Source: CAYNFH01 sp964396385 | Lineage (GTDB): Bacteria > Armatimonadota > Chthonomonadetes > Chthonomonadales > CAJBBX01 | DNA length: 41,435 bases | Direction of reading: 5' to 3' | NCBI GenBank assembly: GCA_964396385.1 | Contig: CAYNFH010000026.1 | Span: 1 to 41,435 of the forward strand | Shown here: positions 7,947 to 15,742 of the stretch, in pieces | How the letters are laid out: each line of letters begins with the position of its first letter | Position numbering within the stretch: position 1 is the first letter of the stretch | Program-made: the position numbers and the translations under genes | Notes under the pieces: model-generated | What the model was told of the DNA's origin: nothing | Databases searched by the model: none | Seen by the model: the letters and a program-made list of their open reading frames with translations, nothing else

Positions 7947-8225
7947 GTGCGTCTTCCGAGACATGTCAAGAAGGCAGCGACGGATGCGTTCAAGCACAAT
8001 GAACTCCTGGCACTCATATCGGCTGAAGATCGCGAAGATGCTGCCAAATACTATGCCGAGGTTGCCGGGCGGACCCTTGGCACCAAGTCAGACCTAGCAA
8101 GGATATACAATCTTGAGCGTGCCCGTTTCCTAAGAGGTGAGGTACAGCGAATAGCGGCCACCGCCGTGGAGTTCGCGGCGGAGATCGGGTACAAGGGTCC
8201 AGCCCTTGGAGGCAATGATGTTTAG
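7947..8225 (+). CDS. Small protein resembling an orphan polymorphic-toxin C-terminal segment
   Basis: A 92-residue protein from GTG 7947. Its middle, KYYAEVAGRTLGTKSDLARIYNLERARFLRGE (given by position: about residues 34-65), has the pattern YY-x2-VA-x2-T-x-G ... LARxYNxxRAxFLxG that I associate with linker or toxin tips at the ends of RHS-type and other polymorphic toxins; this recollection is not verified. It has no secretion signal, and its stop overlaps the start of the DUF4926 gene by 8 bases, so the two are co-translated. A toxin remnant with its immunity gene is one reading; a plain housekeeping pair is another. The local sequence is lower in GC than the flanking operons. Confidence 0.5.
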   Translation: MRLPRHVKKAATDAFKHNELLALISAEDREDAAKYYAEVAGRTLGTKSDLARIYNLERARFLRGEVQRIAATAVEFAAEIGYKGPALGGNDV

Positions 8226-8472
8226 GTTCAATGAAGGCGAACGAGTTGCGTTGTGCAGCAGCTATCCGGAGCTTGGTCTGAAAGCTGGTGATACGGGGAC
8301 CATCTGGTGTTTGTATGCTACCGACCCACCACAGTACGAAGTCACGTTTCGGGATTCCGCAGGCGTTGAGTTTGACATGACAGTGGAGGAATCGGAGCTC
8401 CGCGCCATCTCGGCGGGCGAGCCCCCAAACAAGGTGGGTAAACAAAGAACCCAGGCGCAACGCCATCCGTGA
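8218..8472 (+). CDS. DUF4926-family small protein
   Basis: An 84-residue protein, MFRFNEGERVALCSSYPELG then LKAGDTGTIWCLY and YEVTFRDSAG. This matches the small beta-barrel DUF4926 family, whose typical pattern is F...D.VVL..D.PE.GLKAGDVGTVV......YEVEF.D..G. DUF4926 genes are often found beside DUF6883 or toxin-like genes and have been viewed as immunity or antitoxin candidates; that link is inference here. Two adjacent ATGs exist at 8215 and 8218; GGAGG at 8208-8212 lies at the better distance for 8218. It overlaps the preceding gene by 8 bases and its TGA overlaps the GTG of the glycosylase gene. The tail PPNKVGKQRTQAQRHP looks unstructured. Confidence 0.7.
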   Translation: MFRFNEGERVALCSSYPELGLKAGDTGTIWCLYATDPPQYEVTFRDSAGVEFDMTVEESELRAISAGEPPNKVGKQRTQAQRHP

Positions 8473-9125
8473 CTGGCGACTCGTTGGGCGCCAGGCGCTC
8501 CCATTATGGTAACTCTATACATCTCTCGGATGCCGTCCGCCATCTTTGCTCTGTAGACCCCGTGCTGGCGGGGGTGATCGAACGGGTGGGGCCGTGCGGC
8601 CTGGCGCCGCGGGAGGAGCTGAGCTACTTCGAGGCGCTGTGCCGGTCCATTGTGTACCAGCAGCTCTCGGGACTTGCCGCCGCGACCATCTACGGGCGGT
8701 TTGAGGCGCTGTTCGAGGGCGGCAAGCCCGAGCCCGCCGCGCTCCTGGAGCTGCCGGAAGAGCGCCTCCGTTCCGTGGGCCTCTCCCGCCAGAAGACGGC
8801 CTACCTGCGGGACCTGGCGGCACATTGCGTCTCCGGCGAGGTGCAGATAGACCGGCTGGCGGAGCTGCCGGACGACGAGATCATCGCGGAGCTAGTCCGC
8901 GTGAAGGGCGTGGGTCGCTGGACCGCCCAGATGTTCCTCCTCTTTCGCCTGGGCCGTCCGGACGTGCTGCCGGACCTGGACCTGGGTATCCGCAAAGCCA
9001 TCCAGAACCTCTACGGCCTGGCCGAGATGCCTACTCCGGCACAGGTGCTGGAAATAGGCGCCCGCTGGCGGCCGTACGCCTCCATCGCCTCGTGGTACCT
9101 CTGGCGCAGCCTCGAACTCCGTTGA
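8469..9125 (+). CDS. DNA-3-methyladenine glycosylase, AlkA-like HhH-GPD
   Basis: A 218-residue base-excision repair glycosylase of the HhH-GPD superfamily. EALCRSIVYQQLSG (about 57-70) is the conserved helix of AlkA/MAG enzymes; the helix-hairpin-helix is LVRVKGVGRWTAQMF (about 142-156), and the catalytic aspartate is in LPDLDLGIRKA about 20 residues later. It removes alkylated purines such as 3-methyladenine from DNA. Length matches the short bacterial AlkA form without the N-terminal TBP-like domain. The GTG start at 8469 overlaps the stop of the DUF4926 gene; the first ~20 residues are poorly conserved in appearance, so a later start is possible. Unlike the accessory genes before it, its codon use matches the window average. 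Confidence 0.88.
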   Translation: MTGDSLGARRSHYGNSIHLSDAVRHLCSVDPVLAGVIERVGPCGLAPREELSYFEALCRSIVYQQLSGLAAATIYGRFEALFEGGKPEPAALLELPEERLRSVGLSRQKTAYLRDLAAHCVSGEVQIDRLAELPDDEIIAELVRVKGVGRWTAQMFLLFRLGRPDVLPDLDLGIRKAIQNLYGLAEMPTPAQVLEIGARWRPYASIASWYLWRSLELR

Positions 9126-9177
9126 CTCGCGGCGGGCCGGCGGGTATGCTTCGGCCAACCCTGTCAGGAGTGATTGA

Positions 9178-10776
9178 ATGCCGAAAGTGCTGGTGAGCGA
9201 CCCCATCGCGGAGGCCGGAATTGCACGGCTGCGCGAGGTCGCCGAGGTAGACGTGAAGACGGGCCTCCCGCCGGAGGAGCTCCAGTCCATCATCGGTGAG
9301 TACGATGCGCTGGCGGTTCGCAGCGAGACGAAGGTGACCCGGGATGTTCTCGACCGGGCGGGCCGGCTCAAGATCATCGGCCGCGCGGGCGTGGGCGTGG
9401 ATAATATCGACGTCAAGGTCGCCACGGAGAAGGGCATCGTCGTCGTCAACTCTCCCGAAGGCAACACCATCGCCGCGGCCGAGCTCTCCGTCGCGATGCT
9501 GCTCTCCCTGGCGCGCAAGATTCCGCAAGCGGACGCTACCCTGCGGGCCGGCCGCTGGGACCGGAAGAAGTTTGTGGGAACGGAGGTCTACGGCAAGACG
9601 CTAGGAGTGGTCGGCCTGGGCAAGATCGGGGGCGAGGTGGCGCGGCGAGCCCGCGCGTTCGAGATGCACGTTCTGGCATTTGACCCCTTCGCAACGGAGG
9701 AGAAGGCCCAGGAGTACGGCGCGACCCTGGTCACCCTGGACGAGCTGTACCGGCGGAGCGACTTCATCACGTTTCACGTCCCTCTAAACGACCAGACGCG
9801 CGGCATGGTCTCCACACCGCAGCTCGCCCACATGAAGGATGGGGTCCGCATCATCAACTGCGCGCGCGGCGGAATCGTGGACGAGCAGGCGCTGGCGGAT
9901 GCCATACGCTCCGGGAAGGTGGCGGGCGCCGCGTTCGACGTTTTCAGCAAGGAGCCGGCGGATCCGGAGAACCCGCTGCTGCACATTTCCGAGAACGTGG
10001 TTACGCCGCACCTTGGCGCCTCCACGGAAGAGGCACAGGTCAACGTCGCCATCGACATCGCGGAGCAGATTGCGGACGTGCTGCAGGGCCGTCCGGCGCG
10101 CGCGGCAGTGAATATGCCGGCGCTCTCGGCTGAGGCGCTGGCGCTGGCCCGGCCCTACCTCACGCTGGCCGATAAGATCGGCAGCCTCCACACGCAGCTA
10201 TCGCGCGATCTAGATGGCCGTGGGCGGCCTATCGACGCCGTGGAGATCCTGTTCCAGGGCGACTTTGGTGGGATGCCGACGGGTCCCGTGACCCGGGCTG
10301 TGCTGTCAGGGCTGCTGTCGCCCATCATGTCGGATCCGGTGAACCTGGTGAACGCGCCGGTGATCGCCGCCGCGAGAGGCATCAAGGTGACGGAGAGCCA
10401 CAGTGCCACACCCGTGGAGTACAACGCCATGCTTACCGTGCGCGCGCATTACGGCAAGGTCGAGCGCGCCATCTGCGGCACGGTCTTCGGCGCGAACGAC
10501 GTTCGGATCGTCCACGTGGACAACTACCACGTGGACATTGTGCCGGAGGGGTGGATGGTGTTCACGCACCACACGGACAAACCTGGGATGATCGGGCGGG
10601 TGGGGACGCTGCTGGGCAACGAGGGCGTGAACATCGCGGGCATGAACGTGGGCCGGCAGAAGGTGGGCGGCACCGCCGTGATGGTGCTGATGGTGGATGA
10701 CCCGATCAACCCGGACGTGATGCGGCAGATACGCGCCATTCCCGGGATGGAGGAAGCCCAACTCGTTCAGTTGTAG
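9178..10776 (+). CDS. serA: D-3-phosphoglycerate dehydrogenase
   Basis: A 532-residue protein catalysing the first step of serine synthesis, NAD-dependent oxidation of 3-phosphoglycerate. The substrate domain has VRSETKVT and GRAGVGVDNID (about 69-79); the Rossmann loop is GLGKIG at 146-151; the catalytic Arg is in NCARGGIVDE, the Glu in VFSKEPAD and the His in TPHLGAST. An intervening ASB domain and a C-terminal ACT domain (from about residue 450: TDKPGMIGRVGTLLG) give the long, Mycobacterium/Bacillus-like form, where serine feedback acts. GGAG stands about 9 bases before ATG 9178. It follows the glycosylase at 52 bases and ends at an imperfect palindrome that separates it from the convergent acyl-CoA ligase. 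Confidence 0.96.
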   Translation: MPKVLVSDPIAEAGIARLREVAEVDVKTGLPPEELQSIIGEYDALAVRSETKVTRDVLDRAGRLKIIGRAGVGVDNIDVKVATEKGIVVVNSPEGNTIAAAELSVAMLLSLARKIPQADATLRAGRWDRKKFVGTEVYGKTLGVVGLGKIGGEVARRARAFEMHVLAFDPFATEEKAQEYGATLVTLDELYRRSDFITFHVPLNDQTRGMVSTPQLAHMKDGVRIINCARGGIVDEQALADAIRSGKVAGAAFDVFSKEPADPENPLLHISENVVTPHLGASTEEAQVNVAIDIAEQIADVLQGRPARAAVNMPALSAEALALARPYLTLADKIGSLHTQLSRDLDGRGRPIDAVEILFQGDFGGMPTGPVTRAVLSGLLSPIMSDPVNLVNAPVIAAARGIKVTESHSATPVEYNAMLTVRAHYGKVERAICGTVFGANDVRIVHVDNYHVDIVPEGWMVFTHHTDKPGMIGRVGTLLGNEGVNIAGMNVGRQKVGGTAVMVLMVDDPINPDVMRQIRAIPGMEEAQLVQL

Positions 10777-10863
10777 CGTGTGATTCCGAAGGAGCGGAGC
10801 GACTGAGGCATCTGGCAGCTCTCTACCGGTGCCAGCTTCCTCGCTTGCGCTCGGAATGACAAC
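10777..10863. repeat. Long imperfect palindrome (ATTCCGA...TCGGAAT type), probable bidirectional terminator
   Basis: The left arm, GTGATTCCGAAGGAGCGGAG onward, is matched by an imperfect inverted copy ending GCTCGGAATGAC; the hinge carries TCTGGCA and TGCCAG. I recall elements of this wording being dispersed in many Acidobacteria, Chloroflexi and Armatimonadota. It fills the gap between the convergent serA and acyl-CoA ligase genes, the position of a shared terminator. Confidence 0.7.
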
Positions 10864-10885
10864 GGGACTGCCGGCGTTAACCCGT

Positions 10886-12685
10886 CTAGTGAACCATCTG
10901 CTCGATCAGGGCGGCGTACTTCTGCACGATGAACTTGCGCTTCACCTTGAGGGTGGGGGTCAGCTCCCCGCCCTCAATGGTAAAGGGCTGGTCTACCAGC
11001 GTAAAGCGCTTGACCCGCTCGAAGCCCGCCAGGTGACCGGATAGCCGGTCCAGCTCATCCCGGTACAGCTTGCGCGTCTCCGCGCGGCGGACAAGCTCGC
11101 CTACGTCGCTGGTGGGCAGCTCGTTGTCCCTGGCCCAGGCGCGCAGCCGGTCGAAGACGGGAACCAGGATTGCCACTACGGTGGCGGCGCGGTCGCCCAG
11201 GAGCACCGCCTCCTGGATGAACGGGCTCTCCTTGAGCCGCGCCTCGATGGGCTGCGGAGCGACATTCTTGCCGTTTGCCAGGACGATGATATCCTTCTTT
11301 CGGTCGGTTATCCTCAGGAACCCGTCCGGAGTCAGCTCGCCTACGTCGCCGGTGTGGAACCAGCCCTCCTTGTCGATAGCTTCCGCCGTATCGTCCGGCT
11401 TGCCGAAGTAGCCGCGCATAAGGCTGGGACCGCGGCTCAGGATCTCGCCGTCCTCGGCGATCGTTACCTCTATGCCGGGAATGGGCGGGCCCACGGTGCC
11501 GAGCTGACGCCGGTCCGGCCTGTTGAGTGCGATGACCGGAAGCTCGGTCAGCCCGTATCCCTGGAGCATGGTGACGCCGATGGCGTCGAAGAACAGGTTC
11601 GTGCTGCTGCTCAGTGGCGCGCCCCCCGCGACGAAGTATCGGACCCTCCCGCCCGTGACCCTCTCCCGGATAGCGAGCAGCACCAGCCGGTCCGCCAGAG
11701 CGTACTGCAGCGCAAGGAGGGGACCCAGCCCCCGGCCGTTGGTCCGCCGCTCCGCCACGCGCATGCCCACGGCCAGCGCCCAGTCAAAAAGTCGCTTCTT
11801 GTTAGGCGGAGCCTTGGCCGCGTGCTCCAGCACCTTCTCCTGCATGTTCTCGTACAGCCGCGGGACGCAGAGGAAGATGGTGGGCCGGACAATCCCGAAC
11901 TCGCTCGCGATCGCGAACAGCCCCTCCGAGTAGACAATGCGCGCGCCAAGGTAGAGTGGGAGGTAGTGCCCGCCCACGCGCTCCACGATGTGGCTGAGGG
12001 GCGCGAAGGAGAGGAAGACGTCGTTCTCATCCAGATTGACGAGCTCGCTCGCCACCAGGGAGGTGTGGAGCAGGTTGCGGTGCGTGAGCATGGCGCCCTT
12101 CGGGTCGCCGGTGGTACCGGAGGTGTAGATGAGGGTGGCGATGTCGTCCGGAGAGACGGATTCGGCGATGGCGTCGAGGGCGGAATCGGAGAGATTTTCA
12201 ATTTTCAATTTTCCATTTTCAATTGAGGAGCCCTCGAGCAGCGATCCGAACTGGAGGATTCCATCGCCCTGGGCGTCCATGGAGACAATGTGGTCCAGCG
12301 TGCGGACGTTCGGGCGGAGATCCAGGGCCTTGGCGAGCTGCTTCTTGTCCGAGACGACCAGCACCCGGGCGGCGGAATCGCGCACCAGGTACTCCACCTG
12401 CGCAGCGGGGAGCGAGGGATAGATGGGCACGGTGACCACGCCCATGCACTGCGCGGCGAGATCCGTGATGGCCCACTCCGGCCGGTTCTCGGAGAGGATG
12501 GCGACGCGGTCGCCCTTTTTGACGCCAAGGCCCGCCAGTGCGCGCCGGAACGCCCGCACCTGCTCCCACAGCTCGGCATAGGTGAGGAAGGTGATCTCCT
12601 CGCCCTTCTTACGACCCAGCGCCGGCCGAGAGCCGAATCGCTCCACCGTACTCTTCAGCATTGTGCAGATGGTGGGACCCGCCAT
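10886..12685 (-). CDS. fadD: Long-chain fatty-acid--CoA ligase (AMP-forming)
   Basis: A 599-residue ANL-superfamily enzyme of the bacterial long-chain acyl-CoA synthetase type. It adenylates a fatty acid, then forms its CoA thioester. The AMP-binding P-loop is TLIYTSGTTGDPKG at residues 184-197; later come MLQGYGLTELPV, the hinge motif GWFHTGDVG, and the C-terminal LANGKNVAPQPIE. The start at ATG 12685 has GGAGGTG a few bases upstream; the frame stays open further 5' but that stretch is a repeat-bearing leader. Oddity: residues 155-164 (IENGKLKIEN) are encoded by four tandem ATTTTCA-type heptamers, an insertion in a loop ahead of the P-loop. The gene converges on serA. Symbol is by family; exact chain-length specificity is not visible. 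Confidence 0.9.
   Translation of the reverse strand: MAGPTICTMLKSTVERFGSRPALGRKKGEEITFLTYAELWEQVRAFRRALAGLGVKKGDRVAILSENRPEWAITDLAAQCMGVVTVPIYPSLPAAQVEYLVRDSAARVLVVSDKKQLAKALDLRPNVRTLDHIVSMDAQGDGILQFGSLLEGSSIENGKLKIENLSDSALDAIAESVSPDDIATLIYTSGTTGDPKGAMLTHRNLLHTSLVASELVNLDENDVFLSFAPLSHIVERVGGHYLPLYLGARIVYSEGLFAIASEFGIVRPTIFLCVPRLYENMQEKVLEHAAKAPPNKKRLFDWALAVGMRVAERRTNGRGLGPLLALQYALADRLVLLAIRERVTGGRVRYFVAGGAPLSSSTNLFFDAIGVTMLQGYGLTELPVIALNRPDRRQLGTVGPPIPGIEVTIAEDGEILSRGPSLMRGYFGKPDDTAEAIDKEGWFHTGDVGELTPDGFLRITDRKKDIIVLANGKNVAPQPIEARLKESPFIQEAVLLGDRAATVVAILVPVFDRLRAWARDNELPTSDVGELVRRAETRKLYRDELDRLSGHLAGFERVKRFTLVDQPFTIEGGELTPTLKVKRKFIVQKYAALIEQMVH
12194..12221. repeat. Four ATTTTCA heptamers inside the acyl-CoA ligase gene
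   Basis: On the plus strand the units are ATTTTCA, ATTTTCA, ATTTTCC and ATTTTCA, exactly 28 bases. They encode residues 155-164 of the minus-strand acyl-CoA ligase. Like the arms elsewhere the run has four units; no core or inverted arm is evident beside it. Confidence 0.85.
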
Positions 12686-12705
12686 GAGACACCTCCGGTG
12701 TGGGA

Positions 12706-12760
12706 GTTGGCTATTGGATATTGGGTGTTTGGACGGATTCTGGATCCCAACACCTGATAC
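12706..12760. repeat. Heptamer inverted element (ATTGGAT/GTTTGGA type) in the acyl-CoA ligase leader
   Basis: Four heptamers GTTGGCT, ATTGGAT, ATTGGGT and GTTTGGA (12706-12733) precede the core CGGATTCTGGAT. A partly complementary right arm reads CCCAACACC then TGATAC. It sits just upstream of the ribosome site of the minus-strand ligase gene, between a TATAAT sequence and the start codon, so it would form a hairpin in the 5' leader. Confidence 0.7.
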
Positions 12761-12766
12761 AGGCAC

Positions 12767-12772
12767 ATTATA
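12767..12772 (-). promoter_or_regulatory. Possible -10 box for the acyl-CoA ligase gene
   Basis: A perfect TATAAT on the minus strand, about 82 bases before the ATG. I see no good -35 hexamer at 16-18 bases, so this is only a candidate. If used, the transcript would carry the heptamer hairpin in its leader. Confidence 0.35.
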
Positions 12773-12856
12773 CGCCTGGCTGCCGCGCGCTTCCTGGGGC
12801 GAACGGCCCATTCTGCGGCGCCCTATGGTCCTGGAATCCAGGGACTGAAGGGTACG

Positions 12857-14605
12857 TTAGGGCCCGAGACGGGGGAGGGCGGTGACCTGGGATTCGTATG
12901 CCGGCTGGCCGTCTACGTAGATGATGAGGCGCCAGGTGACTTGGTCATAGGGGTTCGGGAAAGCGGCATCCGGGATAGAGAGCGTCAGGTCCGGAAAGTC
13001 CTGCGGGTCCGTTTGTGCCTCAAACGAGCTGCTGACGCTCAACTGGCCATCCGAGTTCTGGTACGGCGCCTCGTCCGGCCGCGCTTTGAGCGGCGTTGTC
13101 CTATCCGCCCCGTAGAAGAGCGCCGCCACCTGTCCACTCTTTCCCGCCGCGCCGGTCACCCGGAACGCGACGTGGATCTGGAGCCCAGCGGGCTGCGACA
13201 TAGTAGCCGGAACGTGCAGGACGCGGAACGCCTGGACGGCGGCGGCCGCGCCCGATTGCGGCGCGGCGGTTGGCTGCGCCTGGGGAAGCTGTGCGTCCAC
13301 CGGCACGGTCTCGCCGCCCGGCACCTCTACGCTCTTATCCCACTCTCCGTAGGCCGAATCCGATGGGACGAGCCGCAGAGCATGCTGCCCGGCGGCCACT
13401 CTCGGGATGTCCAGAGGCGTCACGCCGCGCTGCTCCCCATCCAGCCAGACGGCGACTCCGGCCGGCGTGCTCGTGACGTGCAGACCTCCGAGCGAAGGCT
13501 GGGCCACGGGCTGGGTTACTGGGGGCAAGGGAGCGGGCGCCACCGCGTGCGGAGAATGTGCGTGGCGGCCCGTGGCAAGCGCGAACACGGCGACCGCCCC
13601 CAACAGCACGCTCAACCCGGAAAGGATGACGGCGGCAGTGCGGGGGCCGCGAGAAGGATGTGTGGATGAGGGGGTGAAAGGGTGAGGGGGTGAATCCGGG
13701 GACGTGAGTCGTGAGTCGTGAGTCGCGAGACCGCGATCCTGCGGGCCGGGACGGCGCCCGGCCCCTACAGCGGCGGTTGCGGGTAGGGATGCCCGAATCG
13801 CTATGAGCCGGTCGCGTACTTTGGCGGCGTTCTGTATCCGCTTATCGATGTCCATCTCCAGACACCGGCTTATCAGCGCATCGAGCTGCGCGGGCAGCGA
13901 TTTGTCCAGGCTGCGGACGGAGGGGAACTTGAAGGGCGCCGGCGCGGGGTCACGACCTGTAACCAGATGGTGGAGAGTCGCGCCGAGGGCATAGATGTCG
14001 GAGCGCGGGTCGGTCTGGGTGCGGCCGTACTGCTCGGGAGGGGAGTAGCCGGGGCTGCCGTAGAGGAGCGTGTCTTTGGCCGCCCCGGACTGAAACCGGC
14101 GGGCGATGCCGAAGTCGATCAGCTTCACTTCGCCGTCCGTGGTGATCATCACGTTGGCCGGTTTCATGTCGCGAAAGACGATCGGCGGGTCCTGCGCGTG
14201 AAGGTATGCCAGCGTGTCCGCAAGCTGAATGCCCCAGTCCAGGGCCTGGAGCAGGGGCTGCGGCTGTCCGTTGGCGGCATTGATGCGCTCCTCCAGTGTC
14301 TCCCCGGTGACGAACTCCATCACAAGGTAGCAGCGCTCGCCTTCCACGAAGTAGTCGGTTACGCGCGGGAGGTTGGGATGCCTTAGCTGGGCCAGGAGCT
14401 TGGCCTCGCGCTCGAACTGCTGGATGGCGGCGGCCCGCTCCTCCTCCGTCGCGTCCCGCTCGGATAGCTCCTTGACGGCGACGATGGTGTCGATGCGCGT
14501 ATCGAGCGCTCGATACACCGTGCCCATACCGCCGCGGCCGACGGCGGCAAGCACTTCGTATCGGCCGCCCAGCAGCGACCCTTCCGACAAGCGATCCGAT
14601 GGCAA
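12857..14605 (-). CDS. Ser/Thr protein kinase with transmembrane segment and PEGA domain
   Basis: A 582-residue Hanks-type kinase. The glycine loop GRGGMG is at residues 23-28, the ATP lysine K45, the catalytic loop FRDMKPAN at 144-151 (HRD is FRD; D146 kept) and DFG at 164-166. A linker is followed by a membrane helix at about 324-345, an extracytoplasmic PEGA domain (GGLHVTSTPAGVAVWLDG, 373-390) and a C-terminal beta-rich domain. TTG 14605 is the chosen start because GGGAGA lies 6-7 bases upstream; the frame remains open upstream but runs through a repeat and over the prepilin gene. The juxtamembrane linker (about 279-315) is encoded by two different repeats. The kinase probably senses an envelope signal and phosphorylates cytoplasmic targets. 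Confidence 0.88.
   Translation of the reverse strand: MPSDRLSEGSLLGGRYEVLAAVGRGGMGTVYRALDTRIDTIVAVKELSERDATEEERAAAIQQFEREAKLLAQLRHPNLPRVTDYFVEGERCYLVMEFVTGETLEERINAANGQPQPLLQALDWGIQLADTLAYLHAQDPPIVFRDMKPANVMITTDGEVKLIDFGIARRFQSGAAKDTLLYGSPGYSPPEQYGRTQTDPRSDIYALGATLHHLVTGRDPAPAPFKFPSVRSLDKSLPAQLDALISRCLEMDIDKRIQNAAKVRDRLIAIRASLPATAAVGAGRRPGPQDRGLATHDSRLTSPDSPPHPFTPSSTHPSRGPRTAAVILSGLSVLLGAVAVFALATGRHAHSPHAVAPAPLPPVTQPVAQPSLGGLHVTSTPAGVAVWLDGEQRGVTPLDIPRVAAGQHALRLVPSDSAYGEWDKSVEVPGGETVPVDAQLPQAQPTAAPQSGAAAAVQAFRVLHVPATMSQPAGLQIHVAFRVTGAAGKSGQVAALFYGADRTTPLKARPDEAPYQNSDGQLSVSSSFEAQTDPQDFPDLTLSIPDAAFPNPYDQVTWRLIIYVDGQPAYESQVTALPRLGP
13664..13731. repeat. Mixed octamer/heptamer element inside the kinase linker
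   Basis: Four octamers GGATGAGG, GGGTGAAA, GGGTGAGG and GGGTGAAT (13664-13695) are followed by a CCGGGG core and by four heptamers, GTGAGTC three times and GCGAGAC (13704-13731). The arms belong to different unit types. The element encodes the linker between the kinase domain and membrane helix. Confidence 0.8.
13741..13770. repeat. GTAGGGGC-type hairpin repeat inside the kinase gene
   Basis: GGGCCGGGA and its near-complement CGGCCC flank GGCGCC, ending CCCCTAC on the plus strand (GTAGGGGC on the minus strand). The same wording, GTAGGGGCGGCC with a hairpin, is seen at 33599-33624 and in part at 35346-35361. It adjoins the octamer element and encodes GAGRRPGPQ of the kinase linker. Confidence 0.6.
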
Positions 14606-14625
14606 ACGGCTCTCCCGAGCGAAGA

Positions 14626-14717
14626 ATTGGAGTGATGGAGCGTTGGAGCTATGTGATCCGGATTCCGGGCCACAACTCCAATACTCCCTTACTCCACCAC
14701 TCCGGTGTGCTCCAACG
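14626..14717. repeat. Four-plus-four octamer inverted element (GTTGGAGC type)
   Basis: Left arm: ATTGGAGT, GATGGAGC, GTTGGAGC, TATGTGAT (14626-14657). Core: CCGGATTCCGGG (14658-14669). Right arm: CCACAACT, CCAATACT, CCCTTACT, CCACCACT (14670-14701), then CCGGTGTG and a final CTCCAACGCT. It fills almost the whole spacer between the prepilin-like gene and the kinase gene. Confidence 0.85.
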
Positions 14718-15620
14718 CTAGGACTGCGGATAGATGTCCTTGTTACACGAAAACATGGGCCGGCGGAGCTGGAAGTAGGTCTTCCGCTTAATGTGCCCAT
14801 CGGCCCAGACCATGTTGCTTCCATCCCGGTGCAGAAAATGGAAGTGGTCGCGCAGTGACTGGATGTCCGGCGGAATGTTGAGCCAATCGTACGGCTGGAG
14901 GAAATTGCACCACGGCGCGAACGCTTCATGCTCCCAGGCGACTACGGTTCCCGACGAATCCTCGACCTCGGAGTCCGAAGTGCCCAGGTAGTCGTTGGTC
15001 TGGGTCAACGGATCGAACACTACGTACTTGCTCATAGGACCGTACTCGCCGGGATAGTACTTCGGAACCGACTGCTGGGCGGAGACCGGGTTCCAGTAGT
15101 TGGCGCAGACGGCCATCTGCCACTCAGACGGCATACTGGGGCAGCGCTTGATGCCCTCATTCCGGATATACGGGTCCAGTGCGCCCGGATGCGGCGGGTG
15201 CCTGGCCGGCTGGGTCACGTCGCCGAGCGGAGGGTTGACGTTGTTATTGTCGTATCCCAGCCAGGGCTGCGCGGGGGAGTAGCTCGGCCCCGGCTGACCC
15301 GCGCAGAGGACGGGGCACCAGGTCTCGTCGGCGTCAGTTACGTACATGCGCATGGCCAGGCCTATCTGGCGCATGTTGCTGGCACAGGAGATGGCGCGAG
15401 CCGATTCGCGCGCCTGCGCAAAGACGGGAAACAGGATGCTAGCCAGGATCGCGATAATGGCGATAACCACGAGGAGCTCGATGAGGGTGAAGGCGCTGAC
15501 CTGCGGATTTTCGATTTGGTGCTGGAAGGGAGCATCTCGCGCTGTATGGCCCGAATACCTGAGCGCGTGAACTCCAGCACACCGAATGGGGGGCCGGCGG
15601 TACGGAGTGGACAGCCGCAT
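14718..15620 (-). CDS. DUF1559-type prepilin-like protein
   Basis: A 300-residue protein with a type IV pilin N-terminus, FTLIELLVVIAIIAILAS, starting at residue 44 and continuing LFPVFAQARESARAISCASNMRQIGLAM. An H-X9-DG motif (HRDGSNMVWADGH) near the C-terminus places it with the DUF1559 prepilin-like proteins abundant in Planctomycetes and Armatimonadota. The residue before the pilin Phe is Ala, not Gly, and the leader is long, so cleavage by prepilin peptidase is uncertain. ATG 15620 has GGAG 9 bases upstream; a longer frame exists but covers the GGTGAGA repeat. It is likely exported and displayed on the surface or in pseudopilus-like fibres. The kinase gene follows after a repeat-filled spacer. 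Confidence 0.85.
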   Translation of the reverse strand: MRLSTPYRRPPIRCAGVHALRYSGHTARDAPFQHQIENPQVSAFTLIELLVVIAIIAILASILFPVFAQARESARAISCASNMRQIGLAMRMYVTDADETWCPVLCAGQPGPSYSPAQPWLGYDNNNVNPPLGDVTQPARHPPHPGALDPYIRNEGIKRCPSMPSEWQMAVCANYWNPVSAQQSVPKYYPGEYGPMSKYVVFDPLTQTNDYLGTSDSEVEDSSGTVVAWEHEAFAPWCNFLQPYDWLNIPPDIQSLRDHFHFLHRDGSNMVWADGHIKRKTYFQLRRPMFSCNKDIYPQS

Positions 15621-15696
15621 AGAGCATCTCTCCTGTTCGAACCGGGGAGGCGACGGACTGAAGTTCCATGCCGCCTGCCCACAGTCCTGCAAAGAA

Positions 15697-15730
15697 GGTG
15701 AGAGGTGAGAGGTGAGGGGTGAGAGGCCGG
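15697..15730. repeat. Four GGTGAGA heptamers with half core
   Basis: GGTGAGA, GGTGAGA, GGTGAGG and GGTGAGA run from 15697 to 15724, followed by GGCCGGA. The identical four-unit series occurs at 17436-17463. It lies in the leader between the HAD phosphatase stop and the prepilin-like gene start. Confidence 0.85.
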
Positions 15731-15742
15731 AATAGGGCGAAG

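Noticed and set aside
10777..10863. Insertion sequence remnant
   Set aside because: It has no transposase fragment or terminal repeats beyond its own palindrome; better read as a dispersed hairpin repeat and terminator.
14606..14929. N-terminal extension of the Ser/Thr kinase
   Set aside because: It translates the GTTGGAGC repeat and antisense-like sequence over the prepilin gene; TTG 14605 has a proper ribosome site.
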